From the NCBI RefSeq assembly GCF_023516505.1, contig NZ_JAMGBB010000001.1, positions 558,001 to 622,000 of the forward strand: a DNA stretch of 64,000 bases. Direction: 5' to 3'. The DNA comes from Sphingomonas brevis (GTDB lineage: Bacteria; Pseudomonadota; Alphaproteobacteria; Sphingomonadales; Sphingomonadaceae). Below are positions 37,372-46,381 of the stretch, in pieces. Positions within the stretch are counted from its first letter, which is position 1, and the number at the start of each line of letters is the position of its first letter. Under the pieces are notes generated by a model. The model was not told the origin of the DNA. It made no database searches and worked only from the letters and a program-made list of their open reading frames with translations. Both the position numbers and the translations under genes were made by a program.

Positions 37372-38172
37372 ATGAACGACCTCGATGGTTTGGATCAACG
37401 CTACCGCGCAATCCTGTGCGATATCTGGGGCGTGGTCCACGACGGCGCCCGGATCCTGCCCGGCGTCGCGCAACGGCTGCTGAAATGGAAATCCGAAGGC
37501 CGCCGAATCATCCTGGTCACCAACGCGCCGCGCCCTGCCGACACCGTGCAGGCTCATCTCGACGCTTTGGGCCTGCCGCGCGGCGCCTACGACGCCATCA
37601 CAAGCAGCGGCGAGGCGGGCATTGCCGAGTTGACCGATCCCCCGCGTGCCGTCGGATTTCTAGGTACAGACGACGACCGGTTGGACCTCGTCCGGGGCGG
37701 AGTCGTCCTTGCGGCCGATGATTTCACCGAGCTTGCTTGCACCGGCCTCAACGATTGGGGCGATGAACCCGCCGACTATCGGCCGCGGCTGGAGGCGTGG
37801 GCAGGGGCGGGCGTTGTCATGCATTGCCTCAATCCAGATCGCATCGTGATCCATTGCGGCCGGCGCGAAGCCTGCGCCGGTGCCCTGGCCGACATCTACG
37901 AGCAATTGGGCGGCACGGTTTTATGGTATGGAAAGCCATATCCGGCGATTTACGACCATGCTCGCTCGCTCGCTGGCAACCCACCCAAATCAGCCATGCT
38001 GGCAATTGGCGACGGCCTGCCGACCGACATGCTGGGGGCGGCGAGCTACGGGATCGATGCGATCTATGTCAGCCACGGCATCCACGCCGGCGAGCCCGTG
38101 CCCGACGGTTTTGCGTCGGGCCACGGGCTGGGAAGCTGGCGGCCGATATTGACCGTTGAAAGCCTGGCCTAG
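37372..38172 (+). CDS. HAD-superfamily hydrolase (TIGR01459 type)
   Basis: This protein of about 266 residues has HAD motif I in ILCDIWGVVHDG (residues about 13-24), motif II in ILVTNAPRP, and motif III/IV in MLAIGDGLPTDMLGAASYGIDAIYV-like sequence near 222-240. DxWG is typical of the TIGR01459 group, whose substrate is unknown. ATG 37372 is chosen; the frame is open further upstream. Its stop overlaps the convergent EF-G-like gene by 4 nt. Confidence 0.88.
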   Translation: MNDLDGLDQRYRAILCDIWGVVHDGARILPGVAQRLLKWKSEGRRIILVTNAPRPADTVQAHLDALGLPRGAYDAITSSGEAGIAELTDPPRAVGFLGTDDDRLDLVRGGVVLAADDFTELACTGLNDWGDEPADYRPRLEAWAGAGVVMHCLNPDRIVIHCGRREACAGALADIYEQLGGTVLWYGKPYPAIYDHARSLAGNPPKSAMLAIGDGLPTDMLGAASYGIDAIYVSHGIHAGEPVPDGFASGHGLGSWRPILTVESLA

Positions 38173-40196
38173 GCCGGCTCGGCCTCGTGCTGCTGGACTA
38201 CCTTTTCCGCCAAATGCCCGCTTAGCTCAGCCAGATGGTCGAACTCGGCCTCATAACTCGCGAGGCCCTGGCTCATCGACCTCAGCTCCGCTTCGAGCCC
38301 GCCTAGTTCGGCTTCGGGGATCAGCGCCTCGATCCGGTCCCAGCCGGCCCAGCCGTCGCGCGGTCCCATGCCGAGCATCTGACCGCGGCGCCCTGCGACC
38401 GCCGACGAGACGCGGCTCGTCGCCGAAGCGGGCGTAACCAGCACCAGCTTCTGCACCGGCTCGAGCAGGTGAGGAACGGCGCCGCCAAGCGCTTCCTGCA
38501 TCGCAACGCGCCCCGCCAGGCGGAACGCGAGTTCGCTTGAATCGACGCTATGGTAGCTGCCGTCGGTCAAGGTCACCGCGACATCGACCACCGGGAATCC
38601 GAGCGGGCCTTTCTGCATCGCGTCCTTGACCCCCTGCTCGACGGCCGGGATCCATTGCTTGGGGATCGCCCCGCCATGGATCTTCTCGTCGAACTGGAAG
38701 CCTTCGCCGCGCTGCAACGGCCGGATCTCGATAATGACATCCCCATATTGGCCGTGACCGCCTGACTGTTTCTTATGGCGGCCGCGTTGCGTAACCGGCC
38801 GGCGGATCGATTCCCGATAGCCGATCGATGGAGCATGGTGCTTGACCTCAACGCCGTAGCGCCGCTTGAGCTTGGCCAGCGCCGTCTTCAAATGCTCGTC
38901 GTTGACGCCGCGCAGCCGCATCTCATGGCTCGCTTCATCCTGCTCCAAAGTCAGGCTGGGATCCTCCTCAAGGATACGCGCGAGAGCACCCGACAGTTTG
39001 ACGTCGTCCTTTCGGTCGGCAGGTTCGATCGCCAGCGCGCAGTTGCGCGAAGGCAGGTCGGTTTCGACCGGGGGCGGCAGCTTTCCGGCACCGAGCCAGT
39101 CGCCGGACTTGACCGCATCCGCCTTGGCCACGGCGACGACGTCGCCGTTGGCGGCTTCGGCGATCTTGCTGGTCTTGTCGCCCTGGACCGCGAATAGCGC
39201 CCCAAGCCGGCCATGCTCGCCGCTGCTGCTCTTGAAATCGCTATTTTCATGAACCGCACCGCCGACAGCCCGGGTCAGTGCGAGCCGTCCGACCGAGCCG
39301 CCATGGTAGATCTTGAAGGCGTATAGGGCAGGGGAATCGACTCCCAACCGGGCCGCGGTTGATTCCGGTCCCGGTGCTTCGTGGCGCAGCGCCTTGAGCA
39401 GGCGCCCAACTCCCCAGCCGTTTTGGGCGGAGCCGAACAGCACCGACACGCCGAGGTTGTCGCTCGTCTCGCGGCGGAGGTCCGCGAAGATCGTACCGGG
39501 CTCAGGTACCTGGTCCAGCAGCAATTGCTCGAGCAGATTGTCGTCATGGTCGGCGAGCTGTTCGAGGAGCTGGGTGCGGGCCTGGGCCTCGCGCTCTGCC
39601 AGCTCGTCGGGAAGGGCGATCGGCTCGTCCTCCTTTCCCGGCGAATAATGATAGGCGCGCTCCAATGCGACATCGACGAAGCCGGTGACCTTTTCGCCGT
39701 CGCGGATCGGAATCTGGCGGGCGATCAGAGGCGACACGCTCATCGGCTGAAGCGCGGTCAACAGGTCGCGGATGCGGCCATGCGCCTGGTCGATGCGATT
39801 GACGAAGAGGAGGTGGGGGATGCCGAGCTCGTCGAGCATCCTGAGGGCCGGCGCGGCAAGCGCGGCGCGGGCCGGATCCGGATCGACCACGACGATTGCG
39901 ACGTCGGCGATGGCTACGCCGCGATTGCCGTCGGCTGCGAAACCGATCGAGCCGGGCGCGTCGATGATCGCATATTTGTCGCCGAGGTAGGTGAAATTGT
40001 AGAGGTTGGTTTCGGTCGAACCGCCGCGCGAGCGGGCTTCCTCACAGCTGTCGCCGATGCTCGATTTGTTGGCGACGGAACCCTGCCGGTCGGTAGTCTT
40101 GCTGGCGAAAAGTAAGGCCTCCGCCAGGCTAGTCTTACCCGCGCCGGCCGGACCGACCAGCGCGATAACCCTCGTGCCCTTGGTTTCTCCAGGCAT
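38169..40196 (-). CDS. Elongation factor G-like GTPase lacking the catalytic His
   Basis: This protein of about 675 residues has EF-G architecture: P-loop LVGPAGAGKTSLAEALL near residue 13, a G3 motif DAPGSIGF near 77, a G4-like NRID, then domains II-V (GHGQYGDVIIEIRPLQRGEGF in domain IV). In EF-G the G3 motif is DTPGH with a catalytic histidine; here Ser occupies that place. Length is slightly shorter than EF-G. It resembles the EF-G2/FusA2 paralogues, whose role is unclear. ATG 40196 follows GGGAGAG at suitable spacing. Confidence 0.88.
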   Translation of the reverse strand: MPGETKGTRVIALVGPAGAGKTSLAEALLFASKTTDRQGSVANKSSIGDSCEEARSRGGSTETNLYNFTYLGDKYAIIDAPGSIGFAADGNRGVAIADVAIVVVDPDPARAALAAPALRMLDELGIPHLLFVNRIDQAHGRIRDLLTALQPMSVSPLIARQIPIRDGEKVTGFVDVALERAYHYSPGKEDEPIALPDELAEREAQARTQLLEQLADHDDNLLEQLLLDQVPEPGTIFADLRRETSDNLGVSVLFGSAQNGWGVGRLLKALRHEAPGPESTAARLGVDSPALYAFKIYHGGSVGRLALTRAVGGAVHENSDFKSSSGEHGRLGALFAVQGDKTSKIAEAANGDVVAVAKADAVKSGDWLGAGKLPPPVETDLPSRNCALAIEPADRKDDVKLSGALARILEEDPSLTLEQDEASHEMRLRGVNDEHLKTALAKLKRRYGVEVKHHAPSIGYRESIRRPVTQRGRHKKQSGGHGQYGDVIIEIRPLQRGEGFQFDEKIHGGAIPKQWIPAVEQGVKDAMQKGPLGFPVVDVAVTLTDGSYHSVDSSELAFRLAGRVAMQEALGGAVPHLLEPVQKLVLVTPASATSRVSSAVAGRRGQMLGMGPRDGWAGWDRIEALIPEAELGGLEAELRSMSQGLASYEAEFDHLAELSGHLAEKVVQQHEAEPA

Positions 40197-40319
40197 GCGA
40201 CTCTCCCTTCCTCCGAGTTGACGGGGGCGCGAGTCGCATGTCGAGCGGCCAGCGCTCTCCAAACGCACAGCGTCGGACTCTTTGGTCAGGAAGGCAAGAG
40301 GGTGCAACGAAGCGCAGCC

Positions 40320-40403
40320 GTCATTGCGAGGAGCAGACGCGACGAAGCAATCCAGAACGTCGCTGGATTGCTTCCCCCGGACTGGATCCGGGGTCGCAAT
40401 GAC
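40320..40403. repeat. GTCATTGCGAG/CTCGCAATGAC palindromic repeat, copy 2
   Basis: GTCATTGCGAGGAG at the left and GGGTCGCAATGAC at the right enclose GAAGCAATCCAG and CTGGATTGCTTC. It lies between rpoH (downstream side) and the EF-G-like gene. It is the longest copy because of an extra CCCCCGGACTGGATCCGGGG hairpin on the right. Confidence 0.85.
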
Positions 40404-40409
40404 GACTTG

Positions 40410-41321
40410 TTAAGCGGCCGGAAGCAACCTTTGCTCGCCGGCCAGGCGGATCAATGCCGCCTGGAGCTTTTCGAACGCCCGCACCTCGATCTGCCTGATG
40501 CGTTCCCGGCTGACGCCATAGACCTGCGACAGGTCTTCCAGCGTCTTTGGCTCGTCGATCAGCCGGCGCTCGGTCAGGATGTGCTTCTCGCGGTCGTTGA
40601 GGCTGTCCATCGCCTCGACCAGCAGGTCGTGGCGGACACGCCGCTCCTCGTCGTCGGCGATCACCTCGTCCTGAAGCGGCCCATTGTCGACCAGGAAGTC
40701 CTGCCACTGACCCTCGCCATCGGTATCGCGCAGCGGCGCGTTGAGGCTGGTGTCGCCACCCATCCCCATCCGGCGGTTCATGCTGATGACCTCTTCCTCG
40801 GTCACGCCGAGGTCGGTGGCGATCTTGGTGACCGCCTCCGGCTTGAGGTCGCCTTCCTCGAAAGCGTCGATCTGGTTCTTCATCCGGCGCAGGTTGAAGA
40901 ACAGCTTCTTCTGCGCCGCGGTGGTGCCCATTTTTACCAGGCTCCACGAGCGCAGGATGAATTCCTGGATCGAGGCGCGGATCCACCACATTGCGTATGT
41001 GGCGAGGCGGAAGCCCCGGTCCGGCTCGAACTTCTTCACGCCCTGCATCAGGCCGATATTGCCTTCGCTGATCAGTTCGCTGACCGGAAGGCCATAGCCG
41101 CGGTAGCCCATCGCGATCTTGGCGACGAGGCGCAGGTGCGAATTGACCAGGCGCGCGGCGGCGTCGGTGTCACCATGTTCGGTCCACCGCTTGGCCAGCA
41201 TGTATTCTTCTTCCGGGGCGAGAATCGGGAATTTCTTGATCTCGCTGAGGTAACGGTTGAGGCCGGCCTCCCCGCCAGAAGCGGGGATCGACACAACACG
41301 CGTGGAAGCACCATTAGCCAT
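40410..41321 (-). CDS. rpoH: RNA polymerase heat-shock sigma factor sigma-32
   Basis: This protein of about 303 residues has sigma region 2 with the RpoH hallmark GLMQGVKKFEPDRGFRLATYAMWWIRASIQEFILR. An RpoH box-like region follows (AAQKKLFFNLRRMKNQI), then region 4 with YGVSRERIRQIEVRAFEKLQ. It directs transcription of heat-shock genes. ATG 41321 is preceded by GAGGGAG; the earlier GTG at 41333 lacks spacing. A GC hairpin sits just upstream in the leader, downstream of rluD. Confidence 0.95.
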   Translation of the reverse strand: MANGASTRVVSIPASGGEAGLNRYLSEIKKFPILAPEEEYMLAKRWTEHGDTDAAARLVNSHLRLVAKIAMGYRGYGLPVSELISEGNIGLMQGVKKFEPDRGFRLATYAMWWIRASIQEFILRSWSLVKMGTTAAQKKLFFNLRRMKNQIDAFEEGDLKPEAVTKIATDLGVTEEEVISMNRRMGMGGDTSLNAPLRDTDGEGQWQDFLVDNGPLQDEVIADDEERRVRHDLLVEAMDSLNDREKHILTERRLIDEPKTLEDLSQVYGVSRERIRQIEVRAFEKLQAALIRLAGEQRLLPAA

Positions 41322-41342
41322 CGTTTCGTTCACTCCCTCAGC

Positions 41343-41359
41343 AAGGGGGCACGCCCCTT
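41343..41359 (-). promoter_or_regulatory. GC-rich hairpin in the rpoH leader
   Basis: On the minus strand AAGGGG and CCCCTT pair around a GCGTGC-type loop, ending about 4 nt before the GAGGGAG ribosome-binding site of rpoH. There is no T-tract. It could influence translation of rpoH or act as an mRNA end for rluD; neither is shown. Confidence 0.3.
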
Positions 41360-41372
41360 AGCTGTATTATCC

Positions 41373-42326
41373 TTATACACCAAGTCTGTTGAACAGTTCC
41401 TGCATGTCCGACGGAAGGGCACTGTCAAACGACAAACGACCCTTTGTGACGGGGTGGACGAAGCCCAGGTGAGCGGCGTGCAGTGCCTGGCGCTTGAAGT
41501 CCAATTGATTAAGCAACTTTCTGTGACCGGTTTTTCCGCGACCATAGACGGGATCTCCGACCAGCGGATGGCCGATCGAGGCCATATGCACCCGCACCTG
41601 GTGGGTCCGTCCGGTTTCCAGCCGGCATTCGACCAATGCAGCATCGTCGAGAAGTTTTAGCCGTTTCCAGTGGGTTATAGCCCGTTTTCCACGACCTTCC
41701 TGAACAATTGCTATCTTCTTCCTGTTCTGCGGCGACCGCGCCAGCGGCGCATCGACCGTTCCCTCGGCTTGACGCGGAATACCTGACACAATGGCCAGGT
41801 AGCGGCGGTCGATCGAATGGGCCGCGAACTGCTTGGCCAGCCCTTCATGGGCCTTGTCATGCTTGGCGACGACCAGCAGGCCCGAGGTGTCCTTGTCGAT
41901 GCGATGCACGATGCCTGGCCGGGCGACTCCGCCGATTCCGCTCAGGGATCCGCCGCAATGATGTAGCAGGGCGTTGACCAGTGTCCCGTCACGATTCCCC
42001 GCCGCCGGATGGACTACCAGCCCGGCCGGCTTGTCGACCACCAGCAAATGCTCGTCCTCGAAGACGATCGGAAGCGCGATTTCCTGCGGCTCGTTGTGGG
42101 CCGGTTCAGGGGCTGGCACCGCCAAGGTGTAGCGCTCATCGCCTTTCACCTTGGTCGCGGGGTCGCGCACCGCCTTGCCGTCGCGGGTCAGCGCGCCGGC
42201 CTTGGTCAGCACCTTCAATCGCTCACGCGAGAGGCTTGGAACCTGTGCGGCCAATGCCCTGTCGAGCCGCCAGCCGGCATGGCTGGCGTCGAGCGCTATT
42301 GCGATGCTGATATCCCCCCCGGACAT
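41373..42326 (-). CDS. rluD: 23S rRNA pseudouridine synthase RluD
   Basis: This 317-residue protein has an N-terminal S4-like domain (RLDRALAAQVPSLSRERLKVL) and a RluA-family catalytic core with HRIDKDTSGLLVVAK (catalytic Asp) near residue 141 and LETGRTHQVRVHMASIGHPL near 234. RluD makes pseudouridines in helix 69 of 23S rRNA. The position upstream of rpoH in the same orientation is seen elsewhere in sphingomonads. RluD and RluC/RluA cannot be fully told apart without phylogeny; the length and S4 domain favour RluD. Confidence 0.93.
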   Translation of the reverse strand: MSGGDISIAIALDASHAGWRLDRALAAQVPSLSRERLKVLTKAGALTRDGKAVRDPATKVKGDERYTLAVPAPEPAHNEPQEIALPIVFEDEHLLVVDKPAGLVVHPAAGNRDGTLVNALLHHCGGSLSGIGGVARPGIVHRIDKDTSGLLVVAKHDKAHEGLAKQFAAHSIDRRYLAIVSGIPRQAEGTVDAPLARSPQNRKKIAIVQEGRGKRAITHWKRLKLLDDAALVECRLETGRTHQVRVHMASIGHPLVGDPVYGRGKTGHRKLLNQLDFKRQALHAAHLGFVHPVTKGRLSFDSALPSDMQELFNRLGV

Positions 42327-42414
42327 GTAGCCAGGAAATGGTGATTTGACCGTCGAGTTTCAATGGGGCCGGGGGACACTTGCTTCAGGTTAAACTCTCG
42401 CGCATCAGCGTCCC

Positions 42415-43053
42415 ATGAACGCGATCGAACTTGCCAGCCTGTTGTGTTCCCGCCTGTGCCATGACCTGATGTCGCCGGTCGGTGCGCTGAACAACGGGAT
42501 CGAGCTGCTCGCCGACGAGCAAGACCCGGAAATGCGCGAAAAGTGCCTCGAATTGTTGGCGGAAAGCGCCCGTGCAAGCGCCAACAAGCTCAAATTCTTT
42601 CGCCTGGCATTCGGGGCGGGTGGCGGATTCGGCGACGAAATCGACACGCGGGAGGCCAGGACGGCGCTGGAGGGATTGTACGGCTCCGAGGGAAAGACGG
42701 AGCTCGGCTGGATGGTGGCCGACGACAAGCTGCCCAAGGGAGCGATCAAGCTGCTGTTGAACCTGGCGATGATCGCTGGGGACGCGCTGGTTCGTGGCGG
42801 CCGGCTGGATGTTGGCGCGGAACGCCGCGACGGAAAGCTGGAAATGGTGATCCGCGCAGAAGGCCAGCGGATCTTGCTCGACCCCAAGCTGCGAGAGACC
42901 ATCGCGACCGGCCAATCGGGCGGAGAAGTCGAACCGCGCGCGGCGGGCGCATGGCTGGCGCACAGCTTGGCGGCGGAAGCCGGCGGCACGATCCAGCTCA
43001 GCGATCCGGCCGACCAGGTGCTGTTGATCGGCGTCACCCTGCCCAACATCTGA
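42415..43053 (+). CDS. chpT: Histidine phosphotransferase ChpT
   Basis: This 212-residue protein has a phospho-acceptor His16 in SRLCHDLMSPVGALNNGIEL (a two-helix DHp-like segment) and a C-terminal degenerate ATPase-like domain without the G boxes. This is the ChpT architecture. ChpT carries phosphate from CckA to CtrA and CpdR in the alphaproteobacterial cell-cycle relay. It lies immediately upstream of cheA and 12 kb from cckA. A fragment of a palindromic repeat lies between chpT and cheA. Confidence 0.92.
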   Translation: MNAIELASLLCSRLCHDLMSPVGALNNGIELLADEQDPEMREKCLELLAESARASANKLKFFRLAFGAGGGFGDEIDTREARTALEGLYGSEGKTELGWMVADDKLPKGAIKLLLNLAMIAGDALVRGGRLDVGAERRDGKLEMVIRAEGQRILLDPKLRETIATGQSGGEVEPRAAGAWLAHSLAAEAGGTIQLSDPADQVLLIGVTLPNI

Positions 43054-43067
43054 TGGTTCAGGCCCTT

Positions 43068-43094
43068 CGATAAACTCAGGACAGGGCTAACGGG
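43068..43094. repeat. Half copy of a CCCTTCGA-ACTCAGG intergenic repeat
   Basis: CCCTTCGATAAACTCAGG followed by ACAGGGCTAACGGGG looks like one arm of a common sphingomonad repeat (consensus CCCTTCGACAAGCTCAGG). It lies in the chpT-cheA intergenic region; the other arm is absent or degenerate. Confidence 0.4.
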
Positions 43095-43156
43095 GCGTTA
43101 ACTCCTTGGCGGCATAGAGGACTCAAGCAACTATTTTGCGTGGGGCCCCGCCGCCG

Positions 43157-45505
43157 ATGGATGACCTAATTGCCGATTTCGTGGCCGAGTGCCGGGAAAT
43201 GCTTGAAGCGCTGGGCGGCGAAATCGTCGCCTGGGAAGCCAATCCCGACGATCGCACCCGCCTCGATAGCATTTTCCGCTTCGTCCATACCGTGAAGGGC
43301 AACTGCGGCTTCTTCGATTTTCCGCGCCTGGAGGCACTGAGCCATGCCGCCGAGGACGCGCTCGCCGACTGCCGCGCCGGGCGCCGGACTCCGGATTCCG
43401 CACTGGTCAGCGCCGTGCTGGCGGTGATCGACCGCATTGGTGAGATGATTGCCTCGATCGATGCCGGCGAAGGTGTGCCGGCTGGCGACGACACCCAGTT
43501 GATCGAAGCCTTGGCTCCCGGTGCAGAAGGCCCTGCGGTGCAGGCCAGCGCAACGGTGATGACGGATGCGACGGGCAAGGCCGGGGCCGCGCCCCGCACG
43601 ATCCGCCTTTCCGTTGAGTTGCTCGACCGGGTGATGTCAGGCGTCAGTGACATGGTGCTGGCCCGCAACGAGCTAGCTCGCCGCCTGCGTGAGGCACCGA
43701 CCGAAGTTGCGGTCGACGGCGCCTTCGAACGGCTGTCGGGCATCATTGCCGAGATGCGCGATGCGATCACCCGCACGCGCATGCAGCGAATCGAAAATCT
43801 GTTCGTCGCGCTGCCGCGGATGGTCCGCGACCTTTCGGCGGAGCTCGGCAAGCAAGTGCTTGTCGATATCGACGGCGGCGACGTCGAGCTGGATCGCGAG
43901 ATGATCGAAATGATCCGCGATCCGCTGACCCACATTATCCGCAATGCCGTCGACCACGGCATCGAGGCGCCGGCTGACCGGATCAAAGCCGGCAAGCGCG
44001 AAATCGGTTTACTGTCCGTGTCGGCGCGCCAGTCCGGCAATCAGATCCTGATCGAAATTGCGGACGACGGCAAAGGCATCGACGGCGCGAAGCTGGTCGA
44101 GAAGGCCGTTGCCAACGGCGTGATCGAGCGCGAAGCGGCCCAGAAAATGTCTCGCGGCGAGCAGTTGGCGCTGATCTTCGAGGCCGGACTGTCGACCGCT
44201 CAGTCGGTGACCGCCATTTCCGGGCGAGGCGTCGGCATGGACGTGGTTCGATCCAACGTCGAGCGGATCGGCGGGCTGGTCGAAGTGGATTCCACTCCCG
44301 GTAAGGGCACGCGGATGATCCTCCGAGTGCCGCTGACCCTGACCATCATCCCGGCGCTTACGGTGTCGATCGGGTCGCAGCATTTTGCAATTCCGCGTTC
44401 GGCTATCGAGGAAATTGTCCGTGCCAACGGCAGCAGCGTGACGCTGGAGCAGATTGGCGGCGCGGGGGTCGCAACGATCCGCGGTCGCCGCGTCCCCGAG
44501 GTCGCGCTGGCCAATGTACTTGGCCTGCCCAACACGATGGCCGACGAGGACCGCACCCTGGTCGTGCTCCGTCCGGCCGGCGGCGATGTCTACGCGCTGG
44601 CCGTCGACAAGATCCACGACCATGAGGAACTGGTGGTGAAGCCGGCCGCTCCGGCGGTGATGGCGACCGGACTCTATGCCGGTACCACTCTGGCCGACGA
44701 CGGAAGCCCGATTCTGTTGTTCGATCCTGCCGGCATTGCGCAGGTCGGCGGAGTCAAGCTCGAGGCGATTGAGCGGGCCGGCCGAGGTGTCGATGCGCCG
44801 GTCGCAATCAATTCCAGTGAAGTACCAGTGCTGCTGTTCCGCGGCCTCGATGGCGCACGCCGCGCGCTGAGGCTGGGCGTGGTCGACCGGATCGAGGAGG
44901 TCGAGCCGGATGCGATCCGCACTACCGCCGGGCAATTGCGGGTCCAGCTCGGCGAAGCAATCCTGCCATTGGCCGGTGTTGCCAATGCGGAGGAAATCAA
45001 CGGCAAGATCCGCGTTTTCCGTCTGAATGACGGTAGCCATGAGCTTGGCTACGCCTTCCGCGAGGTAATCGACCTGATGGCGATCGACCGGGACGTGATT
45101 CCCGCCGACGTGCCGGGAGCGGTCAGCGGCGTCACCCTGATCGATGGCGAACCTGCCGAATTGATCGACGCCCACTGGCTATTTGCCGAGCATCTCGGCG
45201 CTGCGGTTCGGCCGCACGCGCAGCTGGTCTGCCGGCTACCGGAAAACGACGCCTGGATGCAGAATATGTTGCGCCCGATCGTCGAGGCCGCTGGCTATCT
45301 GGTGATCGGCGAGCAGGATGAACTGGCAGCCGACGTAACCATCGTCTCGCAAGGCAAGGACGTCGAACCCGGCCAGGGCGGACGGATCTTGCGCCTGGCG
45401 GCCGATCCGGACGCCGCCAACGGCGAGGACAGTATCTATCGCTACGATCGGGCCGGCCTGCTGATGGCGCTCAAGGCATCGAGCGCGAGCGCAGGGAGGC
45501 GTTGA
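43157..45505 (+). CDS. cheA: Chemotaxis sensor kinase CheA with extended C-terminus
   Basis: This protein of about 782 residues has an N-terminal HPt domain with His44 in FRFVHTVKGNCGFF. A short linker leads directly into the dimerisation domain (RLSVELLDRVMSGVSDMVLARNEL), so I see no P2 domain. An HATPase domain follows (HIIRNAVDHGIE; GRGVGMDVV) and a CheW-like regulatory domain (about 405-530). A further region of about 240 residues looks like a second CheW-like module plus a receiver-like tail. CheA autophosphorylates and passes phosphate to CheY and CheB. It heads a cheA-W-Y-B-R operon. ATG 43157 is chosen over TTG 43136. Confidence 0.9.
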   Translation: MDDLIADFVAECREMLEALGGEIVAWEANPDDRTRLDSIFRFVHTVKGNCGFFDFPRLEALSHAAEDALADCRAGRRTPDSALVSAVLAVIDRIGEMIASIDAGEGVPAGDDTQLIEALAPGAEGPAVQASATVMTDATGKAGAAPRTIRLSVELLDRVMSGVSDMVLARNELARRLREAPTEVAVDGAFERLSGIIAEMRDAITRTRMQRIENLFVALPRMVRDLSAELGKQVLVDIDGGDVELDREMIEMIRDPLTHIIRNAVDHGIEAPADRIKAGKREIGLLSVSARQSGNQILIEIADDGKGIDGAKLVEKAVANGVIEREAAQKMSRGEQLALIFEAGLSTAQSVTAISGRGVGMDVVRSNVERIGGLVEVDSTPGKGTRMILRVPLTLTIIPALTVSIGSQHFAIPRSAIEEIVRANGSSVTLEQIGGAGVATIRGRRVPEVALANVLGLPNTMADEDRTLVVLRPAGGDVYALAVDKIHDHEELVVKPAAPAVMATGLYAGTTLADDGSPILLFDPAGIAQVGGVKLEAIERAGRGVDAPVAINSSEVPVLLFRGLDGARRALRLGVVDRIEEVEPDAIRTTAGQLRVQLGEAILPLAGVANAEEINGKIRVFRLNDGSHELGYAFREVIDLMAIDRDVIPADVPGAVSGVTLIDGEPAELIDAHWLFAEHLGAAVRPHAQLVCRLPENDAWMQNMLRPIVEAAGYLVIGEQDELAADVTIVSQGKDVEPGQGGRILRLAADPDAANGEDSIYRYDRAGLLMALKASSASAGRR

Positions 45506-45951
45506 TGAACGAGTTGCTGCTAATCGTGTCGATTGCCGGTAGCCGCGTTGCACTGCCCGCGGTGGCAGTGGAGAGCGTGGTCGAGCTGGAGGCGCTGATC
45601 CCGGTGCCTCGCGCGCCGGATCATCTCGCCGGCCTGTCGGCGCTTCGTAGCCGCGTCTTGACCGTGATTGATTGCCAGCGTTCGCTCCAGCTCGGCACGA
45701 CCGACCTTAACAATGGCGACCTTCATGAGGCCGCGGTGGTTGAGCTCGACGGCCATCACTATGCCCTGACGGTCGATGCGGTGGAGGATGTCGTCGAGGC
45801 CCTGTCCGAAGCGGCCCCGATCCGCGCCGCCATGGGAGAAGGTTGGGAGCGAGTATCCAAGGGGATGGTCGAAACCGAAGAGGGCCCGCTTCTGCTCGTC
45901 GACATTGCCGCCATCATCGCCGGCCCAGTCTCGGAGGCCCGCGCGGCTTAA
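45505..45951 (+). CDS. cheW: Chemotaxis coupling protein CheW
   Basis: This protein of about 148 residues fits one CheW domain (NELLLIVSIAGSRVALPA, then HLAGLSALRSRVLTVIDCQRSL). It couples receptors to CheA. The cheA stop and this ATG overlap (TGATG), and GGGAGG precedes it, so translation is coupled. In the second half, HHYALTVDAVEDVVEAL matches the CheW strand-helix pattern. Confidence 0.9.
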   Translation: MNELLLIVSIAGSRVALPAVAVESVVELEALIPVPRAPDHLAGLSALRSRVLTVIDCQRSLQLGTTDLNNGDLHEAAVVELDGHHYALTVDAVEDVVEALSEAAPIRAAMGEGWERVSKGMVETEEGPLLLVDIAAIIAGPVSEARAA

Positions 45952-46008
45952 GAGGTTCGTTACCCTTATCGCTTAGTAACTGCGCTAACATTTGACGGAA
46001 TTGATATT

Positions 46009-46374
46009 ATGAAAACCTGCCTCATCGTCGACGACAGCAAGGTCATCCGCAAGGTTGCGCGGCATATCCTGGAAACGCTTGAGTTCCAGGTTGACGAAGC
46101 CGGTGATGGGCGCGAGGCGCTGGACCGCTGCGAAGCAAAAATGCCCGACGTCGTGCTGCTCGATTGGAACATGCCGGTAATGAGCGGAATGGAGTTTTTG
46201 AAGCTCCTTCGGCAGCGCGGACATGCGGACCAGCCGAAGGTCGTGTTTTGCACGACGGAAAACGACATGGCTCATATCCGCGCGGCACTTGAAGCGGGCG
46301 CGGACGAATATGTGATGAAGCCGTTCGACCGCGAAACGCTGCACATCAAGCTGCAACTCGTCGGCGTAGCCTGA
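46009..46374 (+). CDS. cheY: Chemotaxis response regulator CheY
   Basis: This 121-residue receiver domain has the acidic pair IVDDSKVIRKV, phospho-acceptor Asp52 in VLLDWNMPVMSG, the conserved Thr in VVFCTTENDM and the conserved Lys in YVMKPFDRETL. There is no output domain. It lies within the che operon, before cheB. The family binds the flagellar switch when phosphorylated; no flagellar genes are in the window. Confidence 0.92.
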   Translation: MKTCLIVDDSKVIRKVARHILETLEFQVDEAGDGREALDRCEAKMPDVVLLDWNMPVMSGMEFLKLLRQRGHADQPKVVFCTTENDMAHIRAALEAGADEYVMKPFDRETLHIKLQLVGVA

Positions 46375-46381
46375 GAATCCG

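Noticed and set aside
40218-41660. 480-residue plus-strand ORF over rpoH and rluD
   Set aside because: Antisense shadow running through two clear minus-strand genes and a repeat.
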